This document shows positions 24,042 to 35,860 of a stretch of 64,000 bases of DNA, one piece after another. The stretch spans positions 806,001 to 870,000 of the forward strand of contig JACTVC010000012.1 in assembly GCA_018417955.1 (NCBI GenBank), written 5' to 3'. The position numbers were made by a program, and so were the translations under genes. Position 1 is the first letter of the stretch. Each line of letters opens with the position of its first letter. The stretch is from Laccaria trichodermophora (Eukaryota > Basidiomycota > Agaricomycetes > Agaricales > Hydnangiaceae). The notes under the pieces are model-generated. The model had not been told where the DNA came from, searched no databases, and saw only the letters and a program-made list of their open reading frames with translations.

Positions 24042-26678
24042 GTGAGTGTTAGGTGTTTAGGGTTTTCCCCCGACGCCCTTGATCCTTGTTTGTGTGTTTC
24101 GCACTTTCACGTTCATCCCCGTGCAAAGCATATCACTGACGCCATTTGGGTGGGGTTGAACTCAGACACCACGCTCATCCCAGAGGCTGCCATACTCTTC
24201 CATAATTTACCAGATCCCTGTTGGAGCGTCGAGGATTTCTCGGATTCTGGCCGCATCTTACCTATCGACAATGCCAGAGACCCCGATTGGTACCGAGAGG
24301 ATGAACAATGGGCTGCATGGACCCCCACCTCCTTTCTTCTTCAACAAAGGCTGTGGTACGATCAGTTGGAGTCCGTGGTCCCTGTCGAAGAAAGGCTCGA
24401 CAGATGGTCAATGGCAGAGCATCAGCGTAAGATCTGCGCCGCTGACTTGACGCTAACTCAGAGCTGCGTCTGCTTCATTGTCGAGTTCGATGACCATTTT
24501 CCGGCCTGAGCGAAAGTCCCCTCTTTTTATCCAGTAGACCACCTAGGGAAGATCTACCCCACAAAGAAGATGGTACAAATCAGTGCAGCGAAAGCGAAGC
24601 GTTCAATCCTCCATGCCTTAGCTTTTCTTTCGTGGTGGACCACGGTTATCGGAAATTGGGAGGAAAACCTTTCAGACGGCATGGTGGGCATCATATCTTC
24701 CCTCCTGGCCACGACCAAAGGGAAACGCAGTGTCATATGCGACCTCGAGAGGGACTGGCCCATCATCAATATCCTTCTGTACATCCAGAATCACATCCCC
24801 TTCTTCTATCCATGGACCTTCAACACTCGAGTCGACAATCACTTCAGCCGCCTGAGCCCCGCCCTCAATTTAACGTATTGGGCAATTAGACAGGGTAGCA
24901 CTTTATCGCTCGCTTCCGACATCGAAGAAGATGATATCAACAAGATTGCTCGCCAAGCTGTCAGGCTCGATCATTTCTTCCAAGAAGTTTTCACTTACCG
25001 ATCCATGGACGACCTCACGATCTTCCCCTCCTACACCTTATTCATCATCGATTTCGAAGGGTGGAAGCGCAGACCGATCAAATACGACGAAAATTCTTTG
25101 GCATCCCTCATCAAATTCTACTACTATTGCGTTGTAGACGAAGACGGTGATGACAAGTATGATACCGTCATATTTTGGAGGTGGAGGAAACGCGAACCCA
25201 AGGATGAGTACCTCAAGAGACAGTACAAAGTGACCTTACCAGGCGAAGAACAAGCTGGAACAATCTGAGAGCTTTACAAGTTCGAGTACGGCCCCAAGTC
25301 TGGCACTTTATATGACATCGATACAGGCCTTGCTAAGGGGAAGAAGAAGTTGACGTCAGGCTCGCTCTCTCTGCTTCAACGTATGAATATACATGAGCTG
25401 GACACCAGCAAGTCCCTCCAAGAACGCCTATCGGACGACTTACGGGCAGAAGACATGTCCATCGACGATCAGAGCAACTCATCGGATGGCAACTATACTT
25501 GCTTCCAGGAAGTGCCGGATGTACTGTATCACCCACGAGCTGTCAATAGCCCAGCCGCCTGGATACGACGTAATGAGGAACTACTCACGAACGCCTGCCA
25601 ATGCACAGCCGAGCTACGTACAGCCCGCGGAGTCGACACACTGTCCCCTCGCCGCTCCCAATCGCCAACCCGCCTATCTGATCCTTATTTCGCACCACAT
25701 GAAAGGCCTGAGGTCATGTTCAGACGCCTCCTGAAGGACAAGGCAGCGAAGATCACCTATACGGAAAGCACCTGGTTCGCCCCACACTACGCCTGGAACG
25801 CGGACTTCCTCGAAACAGCCTTCATCTTCATTCCGGACGTCGAAAGTCAAGCACGGATGCGCTACTGGGCGAATTGCTGGACTACGACTGCAACAGCCCA
25901 AAGGCTCCTTACCACAGCAATAGAACACAGCCTCCGGTTCTACCTGGCCTTACCACAAGATCATGTTAGACAATTCCGACCGCTAATCGTCGACAACCTC
26001 GATAGAAGTTCAGCATCATCACTATATGGCACTGGCTTCCAAGAGCAGATGTTAGCGCCTACAGACAACATGGCTACCTTCTGTTCAGCCTACTTAGCCA
26101 AGATGAATGATATCTTGCGACGCCCTCACACACGCGCGTTCATAGCCAAAGGGGGACAAATCGGCTGGATTGCCTGCTGCTGGACAGGAACAAGGCTCGT
26201 CGAAGAGTTCATGTCGGGACTGTCCATCCAAGTCACCATCCACAACTGAGGATTTTATGACTCGGCATCGGAGGACGTGTCATACCTAACCCATGACATC
26301 GTATCTGAACAGGAGAAAGAACTTTTGCTCGGATATTGCCCAGGCTCTAACGGCTGTCTTGGACGATGGCTATTTCCTCCAGCAGATATATTCAATGATA
26401 ACTTCGAACTATGGACAGGAGAATGGAATGCCGCTCTGGATCACATATACAGGAGACTCGCCGACGACATCGCTCGAGGACGTGCAAAACTTCGAACTAG
26501 AGAGAAGTGGAAATGCTGGATCAGAAATAACGAACGAGGTCAGCAACGCCCCAGTTACCTTCCCACCTCAGCAGACTTCAACAACGTGATGGAAGGCGTT
26601 TTGCGCGCCGGATTGGAGCCAACCTGGCACAAGAAGCAGCTTGACGACATCGAATTCCCCAAACGTTGGATGGACTAA
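24042..26678 (+). pseudogene. Third ORF of the gypsy element, about 880 codons, unknown function, three in-frame TGA
   Basis: One frame stays open from 24042 to the TAA-adjacent end at 26678 except for TGA codons at 24507-24509, 25266-25268 and 26247-26249. Protein-like sequence continues smoothly across each, so these are mutations of a single gene. No ATG is found at the proposed left limit; the true start is lost or lies at 24407 or 24570. Recognisable blocks are ILHALAFLSWWTTVIGNWEE, RSVICDLERDWPIINI, FFYPWTFN, RSQSPTRLSDPYF and the C-terminal WKCWIRNNERGQ and EFPKRWMD. No transmembrane or signal segment is evident, so it does not look like an envelope protein. It lies on the sense strand, 26 bp before the 3' LTR. 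I cannot assign a fold. An independent captured gene is the alternative. Confidence 0.65.
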
Positions 26679-26704
26679 TCGGGAATTGGAAAGTGGGGGG
26701 GCTT

Positions 26705-27091
26705 TGTAGCATGCCAGTAAGCACCTTACCTTTCTATCCTTTCCACCCCCCAAATTACACCTACATCGCTTGCCTATATGCACCTTCTTCATACTTTGTA
26801 TTACATCATGTTATGCTTTACGTAAGTACTGTAGTTATACCTCATGTAGTACATGAGGCAAGATCATCTTTTCTACCACTTACACCCTCTTCGTATCGCT
26901 TGGATACTAAGGCCCTACCAACGGCTTTGCTTCAAGCTCGAGAGATCAGTGGCCAGATCTCAAAAACTCCGTTAACGCAATCTCCACTGGGACTGTCTGT
27001 GGAGATCAGAACACGGGAGTGTTGAACTGTCACGTTTCACGATTCCAAGCGTTCAACCGCTCTACCTAGACCAACTCGGTGAGTCTTCACA
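26705..27091 (+). repeat. 3' LTR of the gypsy element, abutted by the giant KDZ element
   Basis: Starts TGTAGCATGCC directly after GTGGGGGGGCTT (polypurine tract). It is about 98% identical to 13710-14096. It stops at 27091, immediately before CACTTCAGTCACCCAC, the end of the giant transposon. Confidence 0.9.
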
Positions 27092-28040
27092 CACTTCAGT
27101 CACCCACTAAGAACTGACTATTAGTCTTGCAAACTCCATGAATACTACAGGACTAAATGTCACTATGTATATCTACATTGTATATATCCTGGGGCTTGTA
27201 TATCTCCACTTTTACCTAAATATATTTTGACCTCCAATGTCACACCAAATATATTTCTAGTGTGTCACACACCCCAAAATATATTTCTTCACTGAGATGG
27301 ACTCCAAATATATTTCTTATGCCTGGACCCTGAATTGTGACTGTCACACTGCAGAAATATATTTCTGGTCTGGGATGGACTCAGGATATATTTTGCAGCT
27401 GGGATTGACCAAGGATATATTTCTTCAGCCACTAGGGGTGTTTGGGGTCCCAGTTCCTAAAAAAACTTGTGTTTTTTTCAGATGGGGGACATATTTTCTA
27501 GGTAATTTACCTATCATTTTTCAGCATTTTGGCCACCATTTCTTGAATGTTTGTAGCATATGTATGAGAGGTTTGGGTACTTGGTGAGGGAAGCTGTGTG
27601 TTGTTGTTGGAGTACTTGGTGAGGGAAGTTGGACATTGTTGTGGGAGTACTTGGTGAAGGAAGTTGGACATTGTTGTTGGAGTACTTGGTCCAGGAAGCT
27701 GGATGTTGTTGTTGGAGTACTTGGTGAGGGAAGTTGGACATTGTTGTGGGAGTACTTGGTGAAGGAAGTTGGACATTGTTGTGGGAGTACTTGGTGAGGA
27801 AAGTTGGATGTTGTTGTTGGAGTACTTGGCAAGGGAAGCTGTGTGCTGTTGTTGGAGTACTTGGTGAGGGAAGTTGGACATTGTTGTGGGAGTACTTGGT
27901 GAAGGAAGTTGGACATTGTTGTGGGAGTACTTGGTGAGGAAAGTTGGATGTTGTTGTTGGAGTACTTGGTAAGGGAAGCTGTGTGTTGTTGTTGGAGTAC
28001 TTGGTGAGGGAAGCTGGGTGTTCCACATGAGTACAACCAT
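27092..28040 (+). repeat. Left terminal inverted repeat of the giant KDZ transposon
   Basis: Outer 450 bp carry eight or more copies of a core like AAATATATTTCT spaced about 25-40 bp, interleaved with GTGTCACAC segments. After the poly-A/T stretch at about 27460-27480 follows a 35-bp minisatellite (27575-28022). The inverse copy is 49740-50690. Confidence 0.88.
27575..28022 (-). repeat. 35-bp minisatellite, left arm
   Basis: About 13 tandem units; on the minus strand each reads TACTCCAACAACAACA followed by a CAGCTTCCCTCACCAAG-like half. A second block of about 7 units lies at 28131-28380. The right arm (49797-50212) has about 12 units in the other orientation with a different unit order, so the arrays changed copy number after the arms formed. 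ORFs across the array are open in several frames because of the repeat and are not genes. Confidence 0.9.
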
Positions 28041-28640
28041 CTATAGTTTAATACCATCTTTTCGTCAGTGCATGCATACCCATCATACTACTTACTTATA
28101 TCAGTACAACCATCTAAATTTTTATACAAGAATGAGGGAAACTGGGTGTTGTTGTTGGAGTGCTTGGTGAGGGAAGCTGGGTGTTGTTGTTGGAGTACTT
28201 GGTGAGGGAAGTTGGACATTGTTGTGGGAGTACTTGGTGAAGGAAGTTGGACATTGTTGTGGGAGTACTTGGTGAAGGAAGTTGGACATTGTTGTTGGAG
28301 TACTTGGTCCAGGAAGCTGGATGTTGTTGTTGGAGTACTTGGTGAGGGAAGCTGGTAAGTTGGTTGTTGGAGTACTTGGTTGATACAACCATTCCTACTC
28401 CATATATCAGTACAACCATCTATACTTTAATACCATCTTTTTGTCAGTGCATGCATACCCATTATACTATTACTTATATCAGTACAACCATCTAAAGTTT
28501 GATATAATATTTTCCTCAGTGCATGCATACCCATCATACTACTTACTTATATCAATACAACCATCTAAATTTTTATATAATAATGAGGGAAACTGGGTGT
28601 TGTTGTTGGAGTATTTGGTGAGAGAAGGTGGATGTTCCTC
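28023..28640. repeat. 70-bp subterminal repeats with a second minisatellite block
   Basis: Units of about 70 bp containing TATATCAGTACAACCATCTA and CAGTGCATGCATACCCATCA occur at 28023-28120 and 28390-28600. They flank the minisatellite block at 28131-28380. Inverted homologues lie at 49560-49796, so the inverted symmetry of the giant element reaches to about 28.6 kb and 49.55 kb, in diverged form. Confidence 0.75.
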
Positions 28641-30664
28641 ACACTAAAGCATTGGAGAGGACAGCAGATAAGTTATGTTATATTCATAGATGGTAGCATA
28701 CATCTTAATGTATGACTTGGGCAAGGAACATCATAGATCTGAACAGCTGGCTTGTAAGTTGTAGTGTTGGTCTTGATAGGTAGCATACATCAGAACAGCT
28801 GGTAAGTTGTGTTTAATTATTGATAGATGTAGCATACATCTTAAGCTATGACTTGGGAATTAAATGAGCATTGTAGATTACAACGGTTCAAGTTGGAGGA
28901 TTACAACCACATCAGAACAGCTGGTAAGTTATGTTAAATTATTGATAGAGGTAGCATACATCTTGAACTATGACTTGGGGAATTAAATGAGCATCATAGA
29001 TCACAACAGTTCAAGTTGGAGGACTTCAACCTGAGCAGTTCAACATATATGCACAATATATAAATTTGCAATAATATTTTCACAGTAAATTTCCACTCGC
29101 AATGAATATATATACTGTGTGAGACTATCATCCTTGCATATAATCACAGAATATATCCAGATAGATAAGATATATCTCCTAGTAACTGTACATATATACT
29201 TCATAGATATATTTGCATGTATATATATCGCAATAAGTTGCACATAATCACAGAATATATACTTGTTAAATATGTTTAAAGGTATATATATTCCAGTAAC
29301 TGTACATATATCCTCTGTAGATATATTTCAGGGCATAAATCTACACTTGGTCAATATAATGGTACATATATATGTGGTAAATACATTTGAGGATATATAT
29401 ATACCAGTGCGATATATTTCAAGGCATATATCCCAATGGCAGTGCATATATACTTGGTAGATATATCTGAAGGAGGTAATGGTATACATATATACTTGCT
29501 AGATATATCTGAAGATGTACATATATATATGTTAGATATGTTTGAAGGTACATATACAAGCAACAGTGCATATATACTGGCTGTGAATGATCTGAATATA
29601 TTCTGAATATTAAGATTGGATGGCTTTAAGCAAGACATTTTCACATATATATCTCATTTCAATATCCTAGGATGGCAGATTGTAACAAAACTTGAAGGTA
29701 AGTAATAGCTCTAAGTCGATGCAAACATAAAGTATGTAAAAGTCCATATATACTTGGTAGATATCTCAGAAGATCTATATTAGATATATTTGAAGGTATA
29801 TATGGTATTATATATCCAAGTAACTGGTACATTTATCTTGACAGAATATATACTGGCTGTGAATAATCTGAATATAATCTGAATATTAAGATTGGATGAC
29901 TTTAAGCAAGACATTTTCACAGATGATCTCCACTGAACATATCCAAGATATATCTCATTTCAATATCCTAGGATGGCAGATTGTAACAAAATTTGAAGGT
30001 AAGTAATAGTTCTAAGTCGATGCAAACATAAAGTGTGTAAAAGTCCAATGCAAATGAGGGAGACAAATAAATAGCAAGCAATGCAAATGAGCAAAGACGA
30101 AAGAAAGGCAGCTATCCACAAAGCAGGCTTATGATAATAAAGTATGTAAGTAGCAAGGTGAATTCAGCAAAGAAGTGACAGAGCATGATGAAAGCGGTGC
30201 ATAACATTACTTTGAAAAATCATGTCAGATATGCTAATGATAAAGTGAAAGACTTATAACGAGAGTGTAAGTCAGTAGAGCAGGGTGACATTACTAAGAA
30301 GGGCAAAGTTAAACGTGATGATTATAAGTTAATTAAAAATTGAAAGACTTACAACAAGAGTGTAAGTCAGTAGAATGGGGTGATGTTACTAAGAACAGCC
30401 AAGTTAAATGTGATCATCAATTGAATCAAGAAGACTTACAATATGATAGTAAGCAAATATCAATCACGAAAGCATGAACACAGGTAGAAAGGAGTGACAG
30501 CACTAGAAATGATCAAGTTAGCTACTAAGTCATGAAGCGTGAGAGATGTAGTACAAACGGACGACAATGTGAGGATGTAGTTGTTGAAAACAAGCCACAA
30601 TACTAAAAAAGAGCACATTAGGTACGTTGATGAAGCAGAAACAGACCGACGATGCGAGAGTTAG
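28641..30664. other. AT-rich non-coding region with internal duplications
   Basis: No gene. 28680-29040 holds three related units with GATAGAGGTAGCATACATC. 29040-29560 is rich in ACATATATACTTGGTAGATA units. Two blocks are duplicated: 29570-29740 and 29840-30050, both with CTGAATATTAAGATTGGATG and AAGTCGATGCAAACATAAAG. 30240-30520 has three imperfect units around GAGTGTAAGTCAGTAGA. These are probably transposon spacer repeats. Confidence 0.6.
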
Positions 30665-33121
30665 TTAGTTCTTCTTGCCAGCGCCAACGTGTTTTTGAGA
30701 CCTGGAAGAGCCTGGTTGTGCCGATTGACTCACAGATTGCTGCGATGTCGGATCGGATCGAGAGGATGAAGATGTTGACTGATTTTGGAGCGGATTATAG
30801 AACGAAACTGGCTGAACCGGCTGAGTCGCCTGACGGTACTTCTTGTAGAACATATTGTCGGAAAGGCCGACAAAGGAGACACGACGTTGGCGCTTTGCTT
30901 CAGGCTCCTCTTGCGCTTGCTTGTGTTTCGGAATAGGGCGGTACTCCCTCACAGACCTTGCATCTTCGCGTTCATCGGGAAGGGATGTTGCATCGTCACG
31001 CAAACGCTTCTTGGATGGCCCTGCCGAAGGAGGAGGGGACGAGATCGAGGCCGGAGAGCTCGGCGTACCATTGTGTTGCTGTTTGTTGACTGTAGTTGAG
31101 ATAAGGCAGTTGCCACAGACCCACTTATTTGAGTCTTTGACGAAGACCATCGGGAGACCCTGCTGGTTGAGAATGACCGGGATTTCACCGAAGCGCGCGT
31201 CAGCTTCAGCAATCTGTTTTTGATCTAAGGAATACATGTCATCCAAATTTATGTTGAGGAAGCACAATGTGAACTGACCTGCATTCCAGCTCTTGATTTG
31301 GAGAATGCCCTTGATCACGAGAAGGGAGAAATGCATCCATTGCCTGTTCTGGATTTTTGTAGAGACAAACGACCTGCAGAAACCAACGTCGAGCATCGTG
31401 GAATCCCATCCAGTGATAACGAGTTGGAACTGGTAGGCGAGGTTGGGCCATGTTGTCCAAGGAACCGACTTCCGCAGCTCTTTTTGAGGCAAGTAACTAT
31501 CTAGAAAGTTCGTGAGACAGTAAGTGCTGCGAGTTACGTTGAATAAAAACGACCTACTTAGAAGATTTAGAAACAAATCGGAGAATTGCCTCTGGCGATC
31601 TTTTGCGTTGGGTAGGATCTTTTCATCCACAGCAACTGTGATGATTGATGCCTTTGCCGCCTGAGCAGTCGACGGGCCAGCAGTCGATAGGCGAGCACTC
31701 GGTGGGCTGGCAGTCGATGGGCTGGCAGTCGATCTTTCGGTGACCACTGAAGGTGTCGCCGATGACGCCATGCCATGCTGTATGACTTGGTCCCTGATTA
31801 TGCGGTCCGCGTGCATCGCCCTACGAGAATATGCATAAGAAGAAGAGCTACATTATTTAAGAGTTACATACCGGACTTTGCTAACGAAAACATCTGTCAG
31901 CATGGCTATTGGCCATTGTTCACGCTTGCAGAGATCTTGAAGTTCCGATGAGCTCATGAAGAAACCAGACTTATTACACGCCGTTGCGTTCTGCCCGCTG
32001 TAAACCATTATACCTGCGAAGTCAAAAGAGCGATCACGTCGTTTGATGTTAGTTATCTAGTAATCATTGTTGTTAGTCCCCGTTTGTGACGTTGAAGACA
32101 GCTTACAAGGTCCGTGATTGCCTTGAGGTTATCTGCAAAGCGGAGGCTCGCATCGTGGACATTGGTGCCCTCATCAGTAACCTGCTCCTGGAGGAACTTT
32201 ACGGCGTCCTTGATGCGTTCATCTTTCTCCTCTTTTGTTGTTGCTCCATCCATGAGCTTTCTGTATTCTTCGTTGTTAGTTTTGTTCCAAAGTAGCAGAC
32301 CCTCTGGAAAAATATTAGAACTGAATGAACAAGCAATCAGGAAACAAACGCTACCTTTATTGCCATCCTCTGGTTTTGATTGGCTGGCAAAAGACTTGTA
32401 TAGATTGTATCGGTTTGGGGCCCTCTTCTCCTTCTGGAAAAGACCCGCCCTCTCCATGGCGAACTGAGCTGTGCGACCATAGAGATTGCCTATCCTTCCA
32501 GCAAGTTGCCACACAATGTTTCCGAGCATTGGGTACATCGCCGACTCCAAGAGGGACAGCTTTTTCGAGGAAATTTCGTCGGCTTCGGTGAGCAGCGCAT
32601 CGGGCATCAATGTCAACCCGTAGCTTCTCAAGATGCATGCTGCATCTTTTTGGGCAGGCGTGAACGAAGTTCTCAAAGCCTCCCAACAAGCATCGGATGA
32701 GGTTGGAGGCCCCCCACGCAAACCCATCTCCAAATCTGAGTCAGACCTCTTGATAGTTACGACAGGGACGGCAGCTGATGAGCGCGCCTCTTCTTGCAGT
32801 TCACGCTGCATCTCGCGTTCTTCCTCTTTGTCTTCTTCATCCGTATCCGAAACTGGTTTTCCGCTGGACTTAGCCAGAGCCCTCTTCTCCCGTCGTGTCT
32901 CTTCCCAATCTGAACCGCTGAGATCACTCTCAATCATGGGATCTGGTGCGTCCCATTCATCATAATTAACCCGAGCACGTTGAGCGGCCTGTGCAACCTC
33001 TGCACGACGAATTTCCTCTGTGTGCACAATCTCCCAGTTCACCGCATCGACATAATCTTGTGGGTCATGAGGGACGGTATGGTCATCAGGAATGCCAGGG
33101 CAGTTAGTAGGAATCACCCAC
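30665..33121 (-). pseudogene. 3' part of a large split gene (gene X), uncharacterised passenger protein
   Basis: Minus-strand exons with good GT..AG introns include: an acidic region (YDEWDAPDP, DTDEEDKEEE); a helical block (TPAQKDAACILRSYGL to NIVWQLAGRIGNLYG); KPEDGNK joined across an intron at about 32291-32351 to EGLLLWNK; AITDL joined across about 32015-32110 to GIMVYSGQNATACNKSGFF; and then VFVSKVR joined to AMHADRIIRDQ. Further introns lie near 31505-31560 and 31225-31280. The C-terminus is Ser/Gln/Pro-rich with a basic KKRLRDD and ends VGAGKKN at the stop at 30665. The 5' part appears at 40152-41270 beyond a nested 7-kb element. The protein looks nuclear (acidic and basic low complexity), but no family is recognised. 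Individual exons are well supported; the join is inferred. Confidence 0.6.
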
Positions 33122-33589
33122 CAACACTGAGAGCCCTGAACATACAAACAGGCCATAGTTGATGGTGCCTGCTGATGGGCCGATAAGAGACAATAACCTG
33201 GTGTTGATGAATTGGCCGATGCAGTCCCATGAATAAGGTAATGAAGGGTCGGCCGGTGATGTAGATTTAGCACAGCTGGATCAGCAGGAATTACACCTCG
33301 AGAGCGAAGGACAACTATTTGTATATCGGCTGATGGAAGATAGCTATGCAGGATCAGTTGACAGATTTGAATGTTCCTGGGTTGGTGATCGGCCGAGGGT
33401 CTTGAATTTTGATTAGCAGAGTCAGCTGGTGGGACCCACATTATTGTAGTCATGGCTTGGCTGATCAGTCCAGCAAATGGATACTGCTACTGGGTCGGCC
33501 ATGAAAACTGACAATTTCTAAACATGGGATCAGCCGATCTTTGAGCCAGCCTGGCCTTTTCAATATGGACTAGTATATGTTTTCTGCTC

Positions 33590-35860
33590 GGCTTCAAATC
33601 GGTAAAAGTGCCTGGGCTGCATCTCAGATAACGAAACCGATTTAATTTTAAATTGTTGAAGTACTTTAGCTAGTGCCGAGGCTGGGTGAAAAATAACGGA
33701 GCAGACAAGTGAATTAAATTGGTAACAATGCCCGGGCTGCGTCTCGCATAATAGAACCTGTTGAATATTAAATTGTTGAAGTATTTTGGCTGGGTGGAAA
33801 ACAACCGAGCAGACAAGTGAATTAAATTGGCAAAAGTGCTCGGGCTGCGTCTCAGGTAATAGAGCTGATTCAATATTAAATTGGTGAAGTACTTTGGCTG
33901 GTGCCGAGGCCGGGAAAATAACTGAGCAGACAAGTGAATTAAATTGGCAAAAGTGCCCGGGCTGTGTCTCAGGTAATAGAGCCGATTTAATAATATATTG
34001 GTGAGGTACTTTAAGTGGTGCCGAGGCTGAGTGGAAAATAACTGAGCAGACAAGTGAATTAAATCAGTAAGAGTGGCCAGGCTGCATCTTGAATAATAGA
34101 GATTATTTAATATTAAATTGGTGACGTACTTTGTCTGGTGCCGAGGCCAGGTGGAAAATAACCGAGCAGACAAGTGAATTAAATCAGTAAAAGTGCCTGG
34201 ACTGCATCTTGGATAATAGAGCCAATTTAATATTAAATTGGTGAAGTACTTTGGCTGGTGCCGAGGCTGGGTGAAAAATGACCGAGCAGATTGGTAAAAG
34301 TGCCCAGGCTATGTCTTGGGTAATAGAGCCGATTTAATATTAAATTGGTGAAGTACTTTAACTGGTGCCGAGGCCGGGTGGAAAATAACCGAGCAGACAA
34401 GTGAATTAAATCGGTAAAAGTGCCCGGACTGCATCTTGGATAATAGAGCCAATTTAATATTAAATTGGTGAAGTACTTTGGCTGGTGCCGAGGCCGGGTG
34501 AAAAATGACCGAGCAGACAAGTGAATTAAATCGGTAAAAGTGCCCAGGTTACGTCTCAGGTAATAGAGCCGATTTAATATTAAATTGGTGAAGTACTTTG
34601 GCTGGTGCCGAGGCCGGGTGAAAAATGACCGAGCAGACAAGTGAATTAAATCGGTAAAAGTGCCCAGGTTACGTCTCAGGTAATAGAGCCGATTTAATAT
34701 TAAATTGGTGAAGTACTTTGGCTGGTGCCGAGGCCGGGTGAAAAATGACCGAGCAGACAAGTGAATTAAATCGGTAAAAGTGCCCGGGCTACGTCTCGGG
34801 TAATAGAGCTGATTTAATATTAAATTGGTGAAGTACTCTAAGTGGTGCCGAGGCCGAGTGGAAAATAACCGAGCAGATCGGTAAAAGTGCCCAGGCTATG
34901 TCTTGGGTAATAGAGCCGATTTAATATTAAATTGGTGAAGTACTTTAACTGGTGCCGAGGCCGGGTGGAAAATGACCGAGCAGACAAGTGAATTAAATCG
35001 GTAAAAGTGCCCAGGTTACGTCTCAGGTAATAGAGCCGATTTAATATTAAATTGGTGAAGTACTTTAATTGGTGCTAAGGCCGAGTGGAAAATAACCGAG
35101 CAGACAAGCGAATTAAATCAGTAAAAGTGCCCGGGCTGCATCTTGGATAATAGAGCCAATTTAATATTAAATTGGTGAAGTACTTTGGCTGGTGCCGAGG
35201 CCGGGTGAAAGATGACCGAGCAGACAAGTGAATTAAATTGGTAACAATGCCTGGGCTGCGTCTCGGGTAATAGAGCCGATTTAATATTCAATTGGTGAAA
35301 TACTTTAACTGGTGCCGAGGCCAAGTGGAAAATAACCGAGCAGACAAGTGAATTAAATCAGTAAAAGTGCCTGGGCTGCGTCTCCGATAATAGAGCCAAT
35401 TTAATATTAAATTGGTGAAGTACTTTGGCTGGTGCCGAGGCTGGGTGAAAAATAACCAAGCAGACAAGTGAATTAAATCAGTAACAATGCCAGGCTGCAT
35501 CTCAGATAACAGAACCTGTTTAGTATTAAATTGTTGAAGTGCTTTGGCTGGATGGAAAACAACTGAGCAGACAACTGAATTAAATCGATAAAAGTGCCTG
35601 GGCTGCACATCGGATAATAGAGCCAATTTAATATTGAATTGCTGAGGTACCTTGGCTGGTGCCAAGGGCAGGTAGAAAATAACCGAGCAGACAGGTGAAT
35701 TAAATTGGTAAAAGTGCCTGGACTGCACATCGGGTGACAGATATTAAATTGTCATACTTTGGCTGGTCCGAGGCCGGGTAAAAAATAACATGGTAGAAAT
35801 GCCCAGGTTGCACATCAGATAATAGAACCGATTTGATATTCAATTGGCGAAGTCCTTCAG
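33590..35860 (-). repeat. 120-bp satellite array, left arm
   Basis: About 18-19 units, each with GAGCAGACAAGTGAATTAAAT, GGTAAAAGTGCC, AATAGAGCC and GGTGCCGAGGC segments. The 120-bp length equals 40 codons, so long artificial ORFs cross it. Edge units at 35450-35860 are more diverged than central ones, as usual for satellites homogenised in the middle. Confidence 0.93.

Larger units (their letters stand above)
13710..27091 (+). mobile_element. Ty3/gypsy chromovirus retrotransposon (decayed) with a third ORF
   Basis: Two direct repeats of 387 bp (13710-14096 and 26705-27091) begin TGTAGCATGCC and flank gag, protease, reverse transcriptase, RNase H, integrase and chromodomain coding regions in the order typical of Ty3/gypsy. 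A G-rich polypurine tract (about 26690-26702) precedes the 3' LTR. A 1.9-kb non-coding stretch and a further ORF lie between the chromodomain and the 3' LTR. No 5-bp duplication is visible: the 5' flank is AGGAT, and the 3' LTR abuts the end of the giant KDZ element at 27092, so the original 3' flank, and possibly the very end of the LTR, is missing. Many premature stops show the copy is dead. Confidence 0.92.

Noticed and set aside
27507..28057. Three overlapping frames of about 170 codons in the 35-bp minisatellite (and 49773-50275)
   Set aside because: Open in several frames at once because stop codons are absent from the repeat; they encode only a rotating low-complexity peptide.
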